A stretch of 64,000 bases of DNA from Paludibacter sp. (GTDB lineage Bacteria; Bacteroidota; Bacteroidia; Bacteroidales; Paludibacteraceae), in contig JAFLKK010000003.1 of assembly GCA_019163375.1 (NCBI GenBank), forward strand, positions 181,074-245,073, written 5' to 3'. Shown in pieces: positions 24,403 through 33,049 of the stretch (position 1 is the first letter of the stretch; each line of letters starts with the position of its first letter). The translations under genes and the position numbers were made by a program. The notes under the pieces were generated by a model. It had not been told where the DNA came from. It was given only the letters and a program-made list of their open reading frames with translations, and ran no database searches.

Positions 24403-24713
24403 ACTTGGTTTAGGCGCACTGAGTAACTGATAAGTAAAGTGTAACAAACGCTTCAAATTTAGCAAATATCTTTTAAATGTAGATACTTAAATAGTATGTT
24501 TTACAACACCTTTTGTAAAATTGTAGAGATTCCAATTTGATTTAAAATACAATCCGTAAGCGACCTTGTCAGTAGTCGAAGACTCTGACAGCGGTCGACA
24601 AATGTGTAGCATCTCAAACCCGTCTCTACATATTTTCCCCTAATCCCCAGTGCTAATTTTTCCTTTTGTTGAAAAAAATGTACCTTTGCGTTTCTTTTTC
24701 ATCAAACTGCAGA
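24403..24713. promoter_or_regulatory. Gap between cassette copy 1 and the M16 peptidase gene
   Basis: The left part (24403-24515) is the cassette's upstream sequence and shares GTTGTAAAACATA (24507-24495, minus) with copy 2. The right part carries the M16 promoter -7 box TACCTTTG at 24681-24688. Between them is a short GTCAG/CTGAC hairpin near 24570 and otherwise nothing recognisable. Confidence 0.5.
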
Positions 24714-25934
24714 ATGACTTACCAAACGCATATACTTTCTAACGGACTTCAACTAATTCATAAACCTGATACTTCGGCCGTGGCCTATTGTGGCCTGGTG
24801 ATTAATGCCGGATCGCGCGACGAGGCGGATGCGGAGCAGGGCATGGCGCACTTTATCGAGCACATGCTTTTTAAAGGAACTGAAAAACGTCGTTCGAGTC
24901 ATATTATCAATCGGTTGGAGAATGTGGGAGGGGAGCTGAACGCTTTTACTTCGAAGGAGGAAACGGTCGTTTATGCTACGGTGCTGAACGAGTATTTCGA
25001 ACGTGCCATGGAGCTGATAGCGGACATTGTGCTGCATTCTACCTTTCCGCAAAAGGAAATTGACAAGGAAGTGGTGATTATTGTGGACGAGATTCAGTCG
25101 TACAACGATAGTCCTTCGGAGCTTATCTACGACGATTTTGAAGAAATGCTTTTCGAGCACCATGCCATTGGTCATAATATTCTGGGTAAGGCAGAATTGT
25201 TGGTCAACTATACCACCGAAGATGCGAAACGATTCGTTGCGAAACATTATTCTCCTCAGGAGATGGTGTTTTTTACGCTGGGCGATATAAACTTCAAGCA
25301 GTTGATTCGTTGGGCGGAGAAATACCTCACTACCGAATCTGCTCCCGAGCGCGTTCCCGAACGTGTGGCGCCTACTGTTTACACTCCGTCGCGACGCGAA
25401 ATAATTAAAAATACACATCAGGTACATTTCATTGTGGGCAATAGGGCGTATGATCTCTATCACCCCAAGCGCATGGGATTGTATTTGCTGAACAATATAT
25501 TGGGTGGTCCGGGCATGAACAGCCTGTTGAACCTGTCGCTGCGCGAAAAGCACGGACTGGTTTACAATGTGGATTCGAACTACCAACCCTTTGTGGATAC
25601 GGGCATGTGGAGCGTCTATTTTGGTTGCGATGTAGAAAATGCAGCCAAGTGCGAACAGCTCGTGTACGCCGAACTGCAAAAACTCCGAGAACAACCCTTG
25701 CCCGAAAGTTCGTTGAAGAAATATAAGCTTCAATTGTTGGGGCAAATGGCCATTGGCAGCGAACAAAAAGAAAATCTGGCACTGAGTTATGGCAAAAGTT
25801 TTATGCGTTATGGTAAAATTGATGACCTGGAAACGGTGCGTAAAAAGATAAATGCCATTACTGCCGCAGAACTACAAACAATAGCGCAGGAGATTTTTCA
25901 GGAGGAGCAGTTGTCGGTGCTGAAATACGTTTAA
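24714..25934 (+). CDS. M16 family zinc metallopeptidase
   Basis: The 406-residue protein (start MTYQTHIL, placed after the promoter box at 24681) has the inverted zinc motif HFIEH (residues 46-50) and the third ligand Glu126 in VDEIQSYNDSP. The C-terminal half (RYGKIDDL and preceding) is the partner M16_C domain. Size matches single-unit processing-peptidase-like M16B enzymes. It lies upstream of an O-methyltransferase, a common Bacteroidales order. Confidence 0.9.
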   Translation: MTYQTHILSNGLQLIHKPDTSAVAYCGLVINAGSRDEADAEQGMAHFIEHMLFKGTEKRRSSHIINRLENVGGELNAFTSKEETVVYATVLNEYFERAMELIADIVLHSTFPQKEIDKEVVIIVDEIQSYNDSPSELIYDDFEEMLFEHHAIGHNILGKAELLVNYTTEDAKRFVAKHYSPQEMVFFTLGDINFKQLIRWAEKYLTTESAPERVPERVAPTVYTPSRREIIKNTHQVHFIVGNRAYDLYHPKRMGLYLLNNILGGPGMNSLLNLSLREKHGLVYNVDSNYQPFVDTGMWSVYFGCDVENAAKCEQLVYAELQKLREQPLPESSLKKYKLQLLGQMAIGSEQKENLALSYGKSFMRYGKIDDLETVRKKINAITAAELQTIAQEIFQEEQLSVLKYV

Positions 25935-25949
25935 ACAATTCCCTAAAAC

Positions 25950-26110
25950 TACCCCTAAATCCCCTGAAGGGGACTTTAAGAGTGGTGTCCAAGAAGATAT
26001 GCATTTATTGAATTGAATTTGAATACGAGGATTTTCAATATATATTTATAGAATTGGGATATAGGAGACGGTACTAACCATAAGCCCCTTCAGGGGTTTG
26101 GGGTGGTTGT
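25950..26110. mobile_element. MITE-like paired inverted repeat, copy 1
   Basis: Two ~35-bp related sequences face each other: 25950-25986 (contains CCCCTGAAGGGG then ACTTTAAGAGTGGT) and 26078-26110 in reverse. Each has its own palindromic core CCCCTGAAGGGG. The ~90-bp centre is AT-rich and non-coding. The same arrangement recurs at 58201-58370. No target-site duplication could be fixed by eye. Confidence 0.6.
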
Positions 26111-26155
26111 AGAGAAAGATAATAACTAATTGACAGACGTTTATTCGTTTTAGAA

Positions 26156-26791
26156 ATGACAGATAGTAAACTTGAAGAGTATATTTTGTCCCATTCGGAT
26201 GCTGAGCCAGCTTATTTGGCCAAGGTGAACAGGGATACGCATTTGAAGATGATAAATCCGCGAATGCTTTCGGGTGCATTTCAGGGGCGTGCATTGGCTA
26301 TGTTTTGCCATATGATTCAGCCGAAACGCATACTGGAACTAGGGACATTCACGGGTTACTCTGCCTTGTGTATGGCAGAAGCGTTGGGCGAGGAGGGTGT
26401 ACTGCACACCATCGAATGTGATGATGAAGCCGAAGATTTTATTCGGGCTAATTTTGCAGGTTCGGAACACGGATCTAAAATCCGGTTACACATTGGCGAT
26501 GCTTTGACGGAGATTGAGAAACTTGACGAAATCTTTGATGTTGTTTTTATTGATGCTGATAAACGCGAGTACCTGGCGTATTACGAAGCTGTGTTGCCGA
26601 AGATTCGCCAAGGTGGTTTTATTCTGGCCGATAATACTTTGTGGGACGGAAAGGTGCTGAAACCAATAGAACCGAACGATAAACAAACCATTGAAATTTG
26701 TCGGTTCAACGACTTTGTGGCTGCTGACCCGCGGGTTGAAAAAGTGATATTGCCATTGAGAGATGGACTGACGGTGATACGGAAAAAGTAA
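26156..26791 (+). CDS. SAM-dependent O-methyltransferase (CCoAOMT-like)
   Basis: The 211-residue protein has the class I fold: ILELGTFTGYSALCMAEAL (SAM motif I, near residue 60), LHTIECDDEAEDFI, FDVVFIDADKREYLAYYEAVLP (metal-binding Asp), and GGFILADNTLWDG. It belongs to the cation-dependent O-methyltransferase family; the substrate is not known. The ATG follows the MITE-like element by 45 bp. Confidence 0.85.
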   Translation: MTDSKLEEYILSHSDAEPAYLAKVNRDTHLKMINPRMLSGAFQGRALAMFCHMIQPKRILELGTFTGYSALCMAEALGEEGVLHTIECDDEAEDFIRANFAGSEHGSKIRLHIGDALTEIEKLDEIFDVVFIDADKREYLAYYEAVLPKIRQGGFILADNTLWDGKVLKPIEPNDKQTIEICRFNDFVAADPRVEKVILPLRDGLTVIRKK

Positions 26792-26795
26792 ATTG

Positions 26796-26825
26796 ACAGT
26801 TGACAATTGATAGTTGACAGTTAAG
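26796..26825 (+). repeat. 7-bp-period repeat, second exact copy of the 20133 word
   Basis: Identical over 30 bp to 20133-20162 and also located a few bases after a stop codon. Confidence 0.75.
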
Positions 26826-26914
26826 AATAAATGTTTGTATTGTCCGAAGGTGCCTTTTATGGTTGTTTTTTAAAAATAATGTATTGAACAATAATATTGT
26901 AATCGCTAGAAGGA

Positions 26915-26970
26915 ACTGCTAACTGTTTACCGCTAACTGATTACTGTTCACTGATTACTGATAACTGAAA
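26915..26970 (+). repeat. Eight 7-bp units upstream of the thioesterase gene
   Basis: ACTGCTA, ACTGTTT, ACCGCTA, ACTGATT, ACTGTTC, ACTGATT, ACTGATA, ACTGAAA run without a register slip and end 3 bp before the start codon. Any promoter or ribosome-binding signal must lie within or before the repeat. Confidence 0.8.
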
Positions 26971-26973
26971 AAT

Positions 26974-27384
26974 ATGTATATTTACGAATTAGAATTAAAA
27001 GTGCGCGACTACGAGTGCGATATTCAGGGAGTTGTGAATAATTCTGTGTATCAGAATTACCTGGAGCATACGCGCCATGAGTTTTTGGAAGCGAACCACA
27101 TCAGCTTTGCCGAACTACACGAACAAGGTATTGATGCCATGGTATCGAGTATTGAAATAGCTTACAAAACGCCATTGAAACCCGGCGATAGTTTTATTTC
27201 CAAGCTTTATGTCACCCAGGAAGGGGTGCGTTATATCTTTCATCAGGTCATTTATCGCAAGTTCGATAATAAGCTGGCCATTAAGGCGAAAGTGAATGCT
27301 GTGGTGGTTATCAATGGAAAATTGGCCGCCTCGCTTCCCGAATTCGACGAATTAGTGGCGCGCAGTCAGCCCAAAGAGGTCTAA
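26974..27384 (+). CDS. Acyl-CoA thioesterase, 4-hydroxybenzoyl-CoA thioesterase type
   Basis: The 136-residue hotdog-fold protein has the motif DYECDIQGVVNNSVYQNYLEHTRHEFL at its N-terminus, with the YbgC/4HBT Asp-x-x-Gly-x-Val-x-x-x-x-Tyr pattern. It hydrolyses an acyl-CoA thioester; chain specificity is unknown. Heptamer repeats end 3 bp before the ATG. Confidence 0.85.
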   Translation: MYIYELELKVRDYECDIQGVVNNSVYQNYLEHTRHEFLEANHISFAELHEQGIDAMVSSIEIAYKTPLKPGDSFISKLYVTQEGVRYIFHQVIYRKFDNKLAIKAKVNAVVVINGKLAASLPEFDELVARSQPKEV

Positions 27385-27438
27385 ACTATTTGCCTATTCA
27401 CTTGTTTATCCAATTAATAATTAAACTTCAAATATTTT

Positions 27439-27753
27439 ATGAACGAATTTTTAGAAATAGAAGAAAATATAGTTCGAATGCTTAAAACGGTGTTCGACCC
27501 CGAAATTCCTGTAAACATCTATGATTTAGGATTGATTTATAAAATTGATCTGGGCGAGGATGGAAAACTTATTATTGAAATGACCTTAACGGCTCCAAAC
27601 TGTCCTGCCGTAGATTTTATTGTGGAAGATGTGCGCATGAAAGTAGGTAGTGTAGAAGGTGTAAAAGAAGTTGATGTTCAGATTGTGTTTGAACCTGCCT
27701 GGGACAAAGAAATGATGAGCGAAGAAGCACAACTTGAATTAGGATTCTTATAA
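27439..27753 (+). CDS. DUF59/MIP18 (SufT-like) iron-sulfur assembly protein
   Basis: The 104-residue protein is a bare MIP18 domain: VFDPEIPVNIYDLGLIYKI, then LTAPNCPAVDFIVEDVRMKVG with the reactive cysteine (Cys56), and VDVQIVFEPAWDKEMMSEEAQLELGF. Members help insert Fe-S clusters. It is not beside a suf operon here. Confidence 0.88.
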   Translation: MNEFLEIEENIVRMLKTVFDPEIPVNIYDLGLIYKIDLGEDGKLIIEMTLTAPNCPAVDFIVEDVRMKVGSVEGVKEVDVQIVFEPAWDKEMMSEEAQLELGFL

Positions 27754-27761
27754 ATAAAGTT

Positions 27762-27850
27762 GACAGTGGATAGTTGACAATTGACAGCGAAAGCATTTCA
27801 TTTATAACTAACTATCAACTATCAACTATCAACTATCAACTATCAACTAC
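27762..27850 (+). repeat. 7-bp-period repeats in the lpxH 5' gap
   Basis: A GTTGACA-type block (27762-27787) is followed by five perfect ACTATCA units at 27811-27845. The last partial unit (ACTA) ends just before ACGA and the ATG at 27853, so the ribosome approaches through the repeat. Confidence 0.85.
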
Positions 27851-27852
27851 GA

Positions 27853-28605
27853 ATGATCTATTTTATATCTGATGCCCATTTGGGTTCGCGTTTGGTAAAG
27901 AACCCAAGAGCGCACGAAAAAAAAATAACGGATTGGCTGGATAGCGTAAAAAAAGACGCTACGGCTATTTACCTTCTTGGCGATATGTTCGATTTTTGGT
28001 ACGAGTATCGCACTGTAGTTCCAAAAGGCTACGTTCGTTTTCTGGGTAAACTGGCCGAATTGGTGGATGCCGGTATAGAAATTCATTTCTTCACGGGCAA
28101 CCACGATATCTGGACTTTTGGTTATCTTGAACAGGAAGTAGGACTTATCGTGCATCGTGGTCCTGTTGAGCTTGAAATAGGCAATAAACGCTTCTTCTTA
28201 GCGCATGGCGACGGCTTAAATGCAAATGACAAAGGATTCCAGTTGTTGCGGAAAATATTCCACAGTCGCACAGCACAGCAGTTATTCAGACTGGTGCCTG
28301 CTCAGTTGGGTCAGAACTTTGGATATGCCTGGTCGAAAAGAAACAGATTGAGAATTTTACACCTCGAAAATAAATTTCTGGGCGAAGAAAAAGAGGATTT
28401 GGTGGTCTTTTCAAAGAAATATGCGTTGGATCACAATGTCGACTTTATGATTTACGGTCATCGGCATATACTGTTGGATTTAGAAATAAAAGATAAAAAG
28501 CGGGTGATTATCCTGGGTGACTTTGTAAGTATATTTTCTTACGGAGTGTTCGATGGTGAAAATTTCCATTTGGAAAATGTGCCCGAAGATCAACAAGTCT
28601 GGTAA
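27853..28605 (+). CDS. lpxH: UDP-2,3-diacylglucosamine diphosphatase
   Basis: It removes UMP from UDP-diacylglucosamine to give lipid X in lipid A synthesis, at the inner membrane surface. The 250-residue metallophosphoesterase has the motifs SDAHLGS (5-11), GDMFDFW, GNHD, HGDGL and GHRH in order. Its gap to the previous gene is filled with 7-bp repeats, and a strong terminator follows at 28622-28662. Confidence 0.9.
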   Translation: MIYFISDAHLGSRLVKNPRAHEKKITDWLDSVKKDATAIYLLGDMFDFWYEYRTVVPKGYVRFLGKLAELVDAGIEIHFFTGNHDIWTFGYLEQEVGLIVHRGPVELEIGNKRFFLAHGDGLNANDKGFQLLRKIFHSRTAQQLFRLVPAQLGQNFGYAWSKRNRLRILHLENKFLGEEKEDLVVFSKKYALDHNVDFMIYGHRHILLDLEIKDKKRVIILGDFVSIFSYGVFDGENFHLENVPEDQQVW

Positions 28606-28621
28606 ACTACTATAACAATAA

Positions 28622-28666
28622 AAAAGCCTTACAACTAATCATTCGATTGTTGTAAGGCTTTTCTGT
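28622..28666. terminator. Terminator between lpxH and rsmE
   Basis: AAAAGCCTTACAAC and GTTGTAAGGCTTTT make a perfect 14-bp stem with a 13-nt loop between convergent genes. It can work in both directions. Confidence 0.88.
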
Positions 28667-28691
28667 TTTCTTATGTCTTAGTAGGATATTT

Positions 28692-29390
28692 CTATGAATT
28701 TTGTATGGCCACTGTGCAGCAGGCCACCACACCGGCCGTTTCGGTTCTCAAACGACTATTCCCCAGCGAAACAGGTGCAAAGCCCGCAAACAATGCCTTT
28801 TGCACTTCCTCTTTGCTGAAATCACCTTCCGGTCCAATCAGAATAAGTACGTCTGTAGAATTACTGCATTCTGTTTGTAAAAGCCTTTTGTCTTCTTCAT
28901 AACAGTGTGCGATGAATTTCTTTGACGCCTGATGTTTTTTCATCAATTCATCAAAAGTGCAAAGTGGGTTTAATGTGGGGAAATACGCCTTTACCGATTG
29001 TTTGGCCGCCGAGACGATGATTTTCTCCAGGCGTTCGGCTTTAATGATTTTTCGTTCGGAGTAGCGACAAACGATAGGAGTAATTTCGTCAATGCCAATC
29101 TCGGTAGCTTTTTCAATAAACCATTCGAGGCGTTCGATATTCTTGGTAGGAGCAATGGCAATATGCAGTTTATAATTGCGTTTGCCATGTTCCAGTACGG
29201 TATCTGTAATCTCAAATCCACAATGCTTTGGATGCGGATTTGTAATTTTCGCTTTATAGAAACCACCTACGCCATCCACCACTTCAATAGCATCGCCCAC
29301 TTGCAGTCGTAATACTTTGACTGCATGTTGCGATTCTTCTTCAGGAAGAATGTGTGCCGAAGCAAGATCTGGAACGTAGAATAAAGCCAT
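28692..29390 (-). CDS. rsmE: 16S rRNA (uracil1498-N3)-methyltransferase
   Basis: The 232-residue SPOUT enzyme has a PUA-like N-terminus (EEESQHAVKVLRLQVGDAIEVVDGVGG) and the C-terminal knot motifs LIGPEGDFSKEEV and PVSLGNSRLRTETAGVVA. Both are diagnostic for RsmE. The gap to folD upstream is filled with 7-bp repeats. Confidence 0.92.
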   Translation of the reverse strand: MALFYVPDLASAHILPEEESQHAVKVLRLQVGDAIEVVDGVGGFYKAKITNPHPKHCGFEITDTVLEHGKRNYKLHIAIAPTKNIERLEWFIEKATEIGIDEITPIVCRYSERKIIKAERLEKIIVSAAKQSVKAYFPTLNPLCTFDELMKKHQASKKFIAHCYEEDKRLLQTECSNSTDVLILIGPEGDFSKEEVQKALFAGFAPVSLGNSRLRTETAGVVACCTVAIQNS

Positions 29391-29398
29391 TTTCTTTC

Positions 29399-29476
29399 AG
29401 TTATCAGTTATCAGTTATCAGTAATCAGTCAACAGAAAGCAGTGATTACTGATAACTGTTTACTGTTCACTGTCAA
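29399..29476. repeat. 7-bp-period repeats between rsmE and folD
   Basis: AGTTATC units (29399-29419) then AGTAATC, a break, and ACTGATA/ACTGTTT/ACTGTTC units up to the folD stop codon. Confidence 0.75.
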
Positions 29477-30354
29477 TAAATTTCTCCTTTTGCTGCCAAC
29501 AGAGTGTTTTTCAATAACGAAACAATTGTCATTGGACCCACACCACCCGGAACAGGAGTAATAAATGAACATTTAGGAGCAACTTCGTCGAAGTTTACGT
29601 CGCCGCTTAAACGGAAACCGCTTTTTGTTTTATCGGAAGGAACACGTGTGGTACCAACGTCAATCACTGCAGCACCATTTTTTACCATGTCGCCGGTCAG
29701 GAACTCGGGCATTCCCAATGCAGCGATGATAATATCGGCTTGCAGGCAAATTTCTTTCAGGTTTTTAGTGCGACTGTGGCAAACGGTAACTGTTGCATCG
29801 CCCGGATAACCTTTTTGCATCATCAACGAAGCAACCGGTTTTCCAACAATATTGCTACGACCAATTACCACACAGTTTTTACCGGCAGTAGGGATTTCGT
29901 AGCGTTTAATTAATTCAATAATGCCAGAGGGTGTTGCACAAACATAACAAGGTAAACCAATAGACAAGCGACCCACATTTACTGGGTGAAAGCCGTCAAC
30001 ATCTTTACGATAGTCAATTGCTTCGATTACTTTTTGTTCCGAGATATGCTTTGGTAATGGCAATTGAACAATGAATCCGTCCAATTCAGCATCTTTGTTT
30101 AGCTCATCAATTTTAGCCAGCAGTTCAGCTTCGGTAACATCGTCTTCGAACGTAATTTTAGTCGATTTGAAACCAACTTGTTCACACGATTTTACTTTGT
30201 GCGCCACATAAGTCTCGCTTCCGCCATCGTGTCCAACAATGATGACTGCCAAATGAGGTGCTCTTTTTCCCGAAGCAACGATTTCTTTTACTTCAGCAGC
30301 AATTTCTGCTTTTACTTGTTCCGAAATGGCTTTGCCATCAATAATTGTATACAT
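29473..30354 (-). CDS. folD: Methylenetetrahydrofolate dehydrogenase/cyclohydrolase
   Basis: A bifunctional enzyme of one-carbon metabolism. The 293-residue protein shows [14 protein letters not shown] (catalytic Tyr/Lys), [40 protein letters not shown] (NADP site) and [10 protein letters not shown] near the C-terminus. Full length. Confidence 0.95.
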   Translation of the reverse strand: MYTIIDGKAISEQVKAEIAAEVKEIVASGKRAPHLAVIIVGHDGGSETYVAHKVKSCEQVGFKSTKITFEDDVTEAELLAKIDELNKDAELDGFIVQLPLPKHISEQKVIEAIDYRKDVDGFHPVNVGRLSIGLPCYVCATPSGIIELIKRYEIPTAGKNCVVIGRSNIVGKPVASLMMQKGYPGDATVTVCHSRTKNLKEICLQADIIIAALGMPEFLTGDMVKNGAAVIDVGTTRVPSDKTKSGFRLSGDVNFDEVAPKCSFITPVPGGVGPMTIVSLLKNTLLAAKGEIY

Positions 30355-30361
30355 GGTTGAT

Positions 30362-30433
30362 TAATGAGTTAATTGGCTGAATTGGCAATGTGCTAATTAA
30401 TTCATTAGCATATTGTCAAATTAGCACATTAAT
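30362..30433. repeat. AT-rich repeat and inverted repeat between folD and ffh
   Basis: AATGTGCTAATT and AATTAGCACATT form a 12-bp inverted repeat across the gap. The words (ATTAAT, TTGGC) recur with loose 7-bp spacing. It occupies nearly the whole intergenic region. Confidence 0.55.
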
Positions 30434-31753
30434 TTATCTTTTTTTTCCAATTTTCAATTTGCCCTGGCTCATGGTGGCCATTTTCATCATTTTGCTGGTC
30501 TGATCAAATTGTTTCAGCAAACGGTTTACATCTACAATGGTTGTACCGCTACCACTTGCAATTCGTTGTTTGCGGCTTCCATTCAGCAAGCTTGGGTTTT
30601 CACGTTCGGTAGGAGTCATCGAATGAATGATGGCTTCAATTCCTTTGAAAGCATCATCCCCAATTTCCACATCTTTCAACGCTTTTCCCATTCCCGGAAT
30701 CATTGCAGCCAGATCTTTGATATTTCCCATTTTCTTGATTTGTTGAATCTGAGAAATAAAGTCGTTGAAGTCGAATTGATTTTTAGCAATACGTTTTTGC
30801 AGACGGCGTGCATCTTCTTCGTCGTATTGTTCCTGAGCGCGTTCCACCAACGAAACGATATCACCCATTCCTAAAATACGGTCGGCCATACGTTCAGGGT
30901 AGAACACATCCAATGCGTCCATTTTCTCGCCTGTACCAACAAATTTGATCGGTTTGTTGACTACCGTACGGATAGATAGAGCAGCACCACCACGGGTATC
31001 ACCATCCAATTTGGTAAGAATCACACCATCAAAGTCAAGGCGCTCGTTGAATTCTTTTGCAGTATTTACAGCATCTTGTCCGGTCATTGCATCCACTACG
31101 AAAAGAATTTCCTGTGGTTGAATGGCTTTTTTGATAGCTGCAATCTCGTTCATCATGGCTTCGTCAACCGCCAAACGTCCCGCTGTATCTATAATTACAA
31201 CATCGTTGGAGTGTAGCTTAGCATATTTTATAGCTGCTTCGGCAATGGCTACCGGATTTTTGCTTTCCAAATCCGAGAACACAGGTACCTGAAGTTGCTC
31301 TCCCAATACTCTCAATTGTTCAATAGCTGCCGGACGATACACGTCACATGCTACCAACAAAGGATTTTTGGAACGTTTTGTTTTTAAATAGTTGGCCAGT
31401 TTACCCGAAAAAGTTGTTTTACCCGAACCTTGTAAACCTGACATCAGGATAACGGTTGGCGAACCTTTGAGATTGATGTCCACATTGGCACCACCCATAA
31501 GTTCCTTCAACTCATCGTGCACAATCTTTACCATCAACTGATTTGGTTTCAAAGAAGTAAGCACATTTTGACCAAGCGCTTTTTCTTTTACGGTATCAGT
31601 AAATGTTTTGGCTATTTTGAAGTTTACGTCGGCATCTAACAACGCCTTGCGTACATCTTTGAGCGTTTCAGCTACATTAATTTCGGTAATCTTTCCTTCC
31701 CCTTTCAGGATCTTAAACGACCGTTCCAGTCTTTCACTTAACGATTCAAACAT
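30434..31753 (-). CDS. ffh: Signal recognition particle GTPase
   Basis: SRP54 homologue that binds 4.5S RNA and signal sequences. The 439-residue protein has an N domain, the G domain with GLQGSGKTT, DVYRPAAIEQL, DTAGRL and TKLDGDTRGGAALS, and the methionine-rich M domain ending GSGTTIVDVNRLLKQFDQTSKMMKMA. A promoter box TACCTTTG lies at 31799-31792. Confidence 0.95.
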   Translation of the reverse strand: MFESLSERLERSFKILKGEGKITEINVAETLKDVRKALLDADVNFKIAKTFTDTVKEKALGQNVLTSLKPNQLMVKIVHDELKELMGGANVDINLKGSPTVILMSGLQGSGKTTFSGKLANYLKTKRSKNPLLVACDVYRPAAIEQLRVLGEQLQVPVFSDLESKNPVAIAEAAIKYAKLHSNDVVIIDTAGRLAVDEAMMNEIAAIKKAIQPQEILFVVDAMTGQDAVNTAKEFNERLDFDGVILTKLDGDTRGGAALSIRTVVNKPIKFVGTGEKMDALDVFYPERMADRILGMGDIVSLVERAQEQYDEEDARRLQKRIAKNQFDFNDFISQIQQIKKMGNIKDLAAMIPGMGKALKDVEIGDDAFKGIEAIIHSMTPTERENPSLLNGSRKQRIASGSGTTIVDVNRLLKQFDQTSKMMKMATMSQGKLKIGKKR

Positions 31754-31791
31754 ATTGCTATAATTAATTTTGTAGTTTTTTTACGAGTGTG

Positions 31792-31799
31792 CAAAGGTA
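31792..31799 (-). promoter_or_regulatory. Promoter -7 element for ffh
   Basis: TACCTTTG followed by CACACTCG on the minus strand, 39 bp before the start codon. Confidence 0.65.
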
Positions 31800-31974
31800 A
31801 AAAAAATGCGTCAATCGGCAAAGTGAATTTTAGGTAAGAACTCTGTAAATAAATATGAATTTCTTATTGAGTATATTCTTTTGAAATTCAGAACTATACA
31901 TTTTAGATAACTTAAAAGATGAGTGTGTTGAATAAAATAGTTTGAATTTATTCCTTAAAAAACGATTTTATGCT

Positions 31975-31982
31975 TAACTTTG
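31975..31982 (+). promoter_or_regulatory. Promoter -7 element for tRNA-Lys
   Basis: TAACTTTG followed by CAACC, 38 bp before the mature tRNA 5' end. It may also feed the OmpA-type gene 45 bp after the tRNA. Confidence 0.65.
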
Positions 31983-32020
31983 CAACCGTTTTGCTGTTAT
32001 ACGCTATAACAATTAACAAT

Positions 32021-32093
32021 GACTTAGTAGCTCAGCTGGTAGAGCAACAGACTCTTAATCTGTGGGTCGAGGGTTCGAACCCCTCCTGGGTCA
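32021..32093 (+). tRNA. tRNA-Lys (anticodon CTT)
   Basis: A full cloverleaf is present: acceptor GACTTAG/CTGGGTC, D arm GCTC...GAGC, anticodon stem ACAGA/TCTGT with loop CTCTTAA (anticodon CTT), and T arm with GGTTCGAAC. The 3' CCA is not encoded. Confidence 0.95.
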
Positions 32094-32138
32094 CTGATAA
32101 ACAATTTACTATAATTTATTAACTCAAAATTAACGAAA

Positions 32139-32831
32139 ATGAAAAAGAATGGATTTGTAGCTGTAATTTTAAGCGCAGTTATTTTGTTAGCAAGCTGTAG
32201 CTCAATGAGTAAAGCTGTAAAAGGAGGTTTGCTTGGTGGTGGCGTAGGTGCTGCTCTTGGTGCAGGCGTAGGTGCTTTAATTGGTAAAGACGCTAAAAGT
32301 GCTGCAATTGGTGCCGGTATCGGTACTGCTGTAGGTGCAACAACAGGTGTAATTATTGGCAAAAAGATGGATAAAGCTGCTGCTCAGGCTGCTGCTATCG
32401 AAGGTGCAAGAGTTGATAGTATCAGAGATGCTAATAACTTGAAAGCATTGAAAGTTACTTTCGATTCAGGAATTTTGTTTGCTACAGGCAAAAGTACTTT
32501 GAACACTGCTTCTAAAGATGCTTTGACTAAATTCTCTAAAATTCTTGTTGCTAATCCTACTATGGATATCACTATCTTGGGTCATACCGACAATGTAGGT
32601 TCTTTGGAAACTAACCAAAAACTTTCTCAAGGTCGTGCTCAAGCTGTTGCTGAATTTTTGAAATCACAAAATGTTGGCGAAGCTCAAATCAAAGACATTC
32701 TTGGTAAAGATTTTTCTCAACCGGTTGCAGATAATGCTACATCTGCAGGTAAAGCTGCCAATCGTCGCGTAGAAGTATACATGTATGCTAGTGCTGCTAT
32801 GATTAACGATGCTGCTGCTCAGGCAAAATAA
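32139..32831 (+). CDS. OmpA-family lipoprotein with glycine-zipper segment
   Basis: The 230-residue protein has a lipoprotein signal (lipobox LASC, Cys20) and a glycine-rich zipper (GGLLGGGVGAALGAGVGALIG and GAGIGTAVGATTG, residues 28-70). The C-terminal OmpA domain binds peptidoglycan (TILGHTDNVGSLETNQKLSQGRAQAV and NRRVEVYM). It likely tethers the outer membrane to the wall. It may be cotranscribed with the tRNA-Lys upstream; a strong terminator follows. Confidence 0.9.
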   Translation: MKKNGFVAVILSAVILLASCSSMSKAVKGGLLGGGVGAALGAGVGALIGKDAKSAAIGAGIGTAVGATTGVIIGKKMDKAAAQAAAIEGARVDSIRDANNLKALKVTFDSGILFATGKSTLNTASKDALTKFSKILVANPTMDITILGHTDNVGSLETNQKLSQGRAQAVAEFLKSQNVGEAQIKDILGKDFSQPVADNATSAGKAANRRVEVYMYASAAMINDAAAQAK

Positions 32832-32853
32832 GAAATTCAATATTTTAGATAAG

Positions 32854-32890
32854 GCGTCTGTAAATTTCGATTTACAGACGCTTTTTTTTT
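32854..32890 (+). terminator. Terminator of the OmpA-family gene
   Basis: GCGTCTGTAAAT, TTCG tetraloop, ATTTACAGACGC, then T9. A textbook intrinsic terminator. Confidence 0.95.
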
Positions 32891-33006
32891 GCGGTGCCAC
32901 TTCCTACTTCCGATTTTTACAATTCCAAGTACGTTTACATTTTTTATTTAATTGGATAAAAAATGTAAATTTTGTTTGGAATGAATTGTTCGCTCTTTTT
33001 ATTTTA

Positions 33007-33014
33007 TAATTTTG
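33007..33014 (+). promoter_or_regulatory. Promoter -7 element for the acyl-CoA ligase
   Basis: TAATTTTG, 35 bp before the chosen ATG at 33050. It falls inside the longer open frame that starts at 32972, which argues against that start. Confidence 0.55.
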
Positions 33015-33049
33015 TGTGTCATAAATCGATATTACAAAACAAATTTGTC

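Noticed and set aside
24753..25766. 337-codon minus-strand frame opposite the M16 peptidase
   Set aside because: The plus-strand frame has clear M16 motifs and promoter; the antisense product is not protein-like.
32024..32362. 112-codon minus-strand frame ending in DPGGVRTLDPQIKSLLLYQLSY
   Set aside because: This is the antisense of tRNA-Lys plus the OmpA-type gene, a well-known false annotation.
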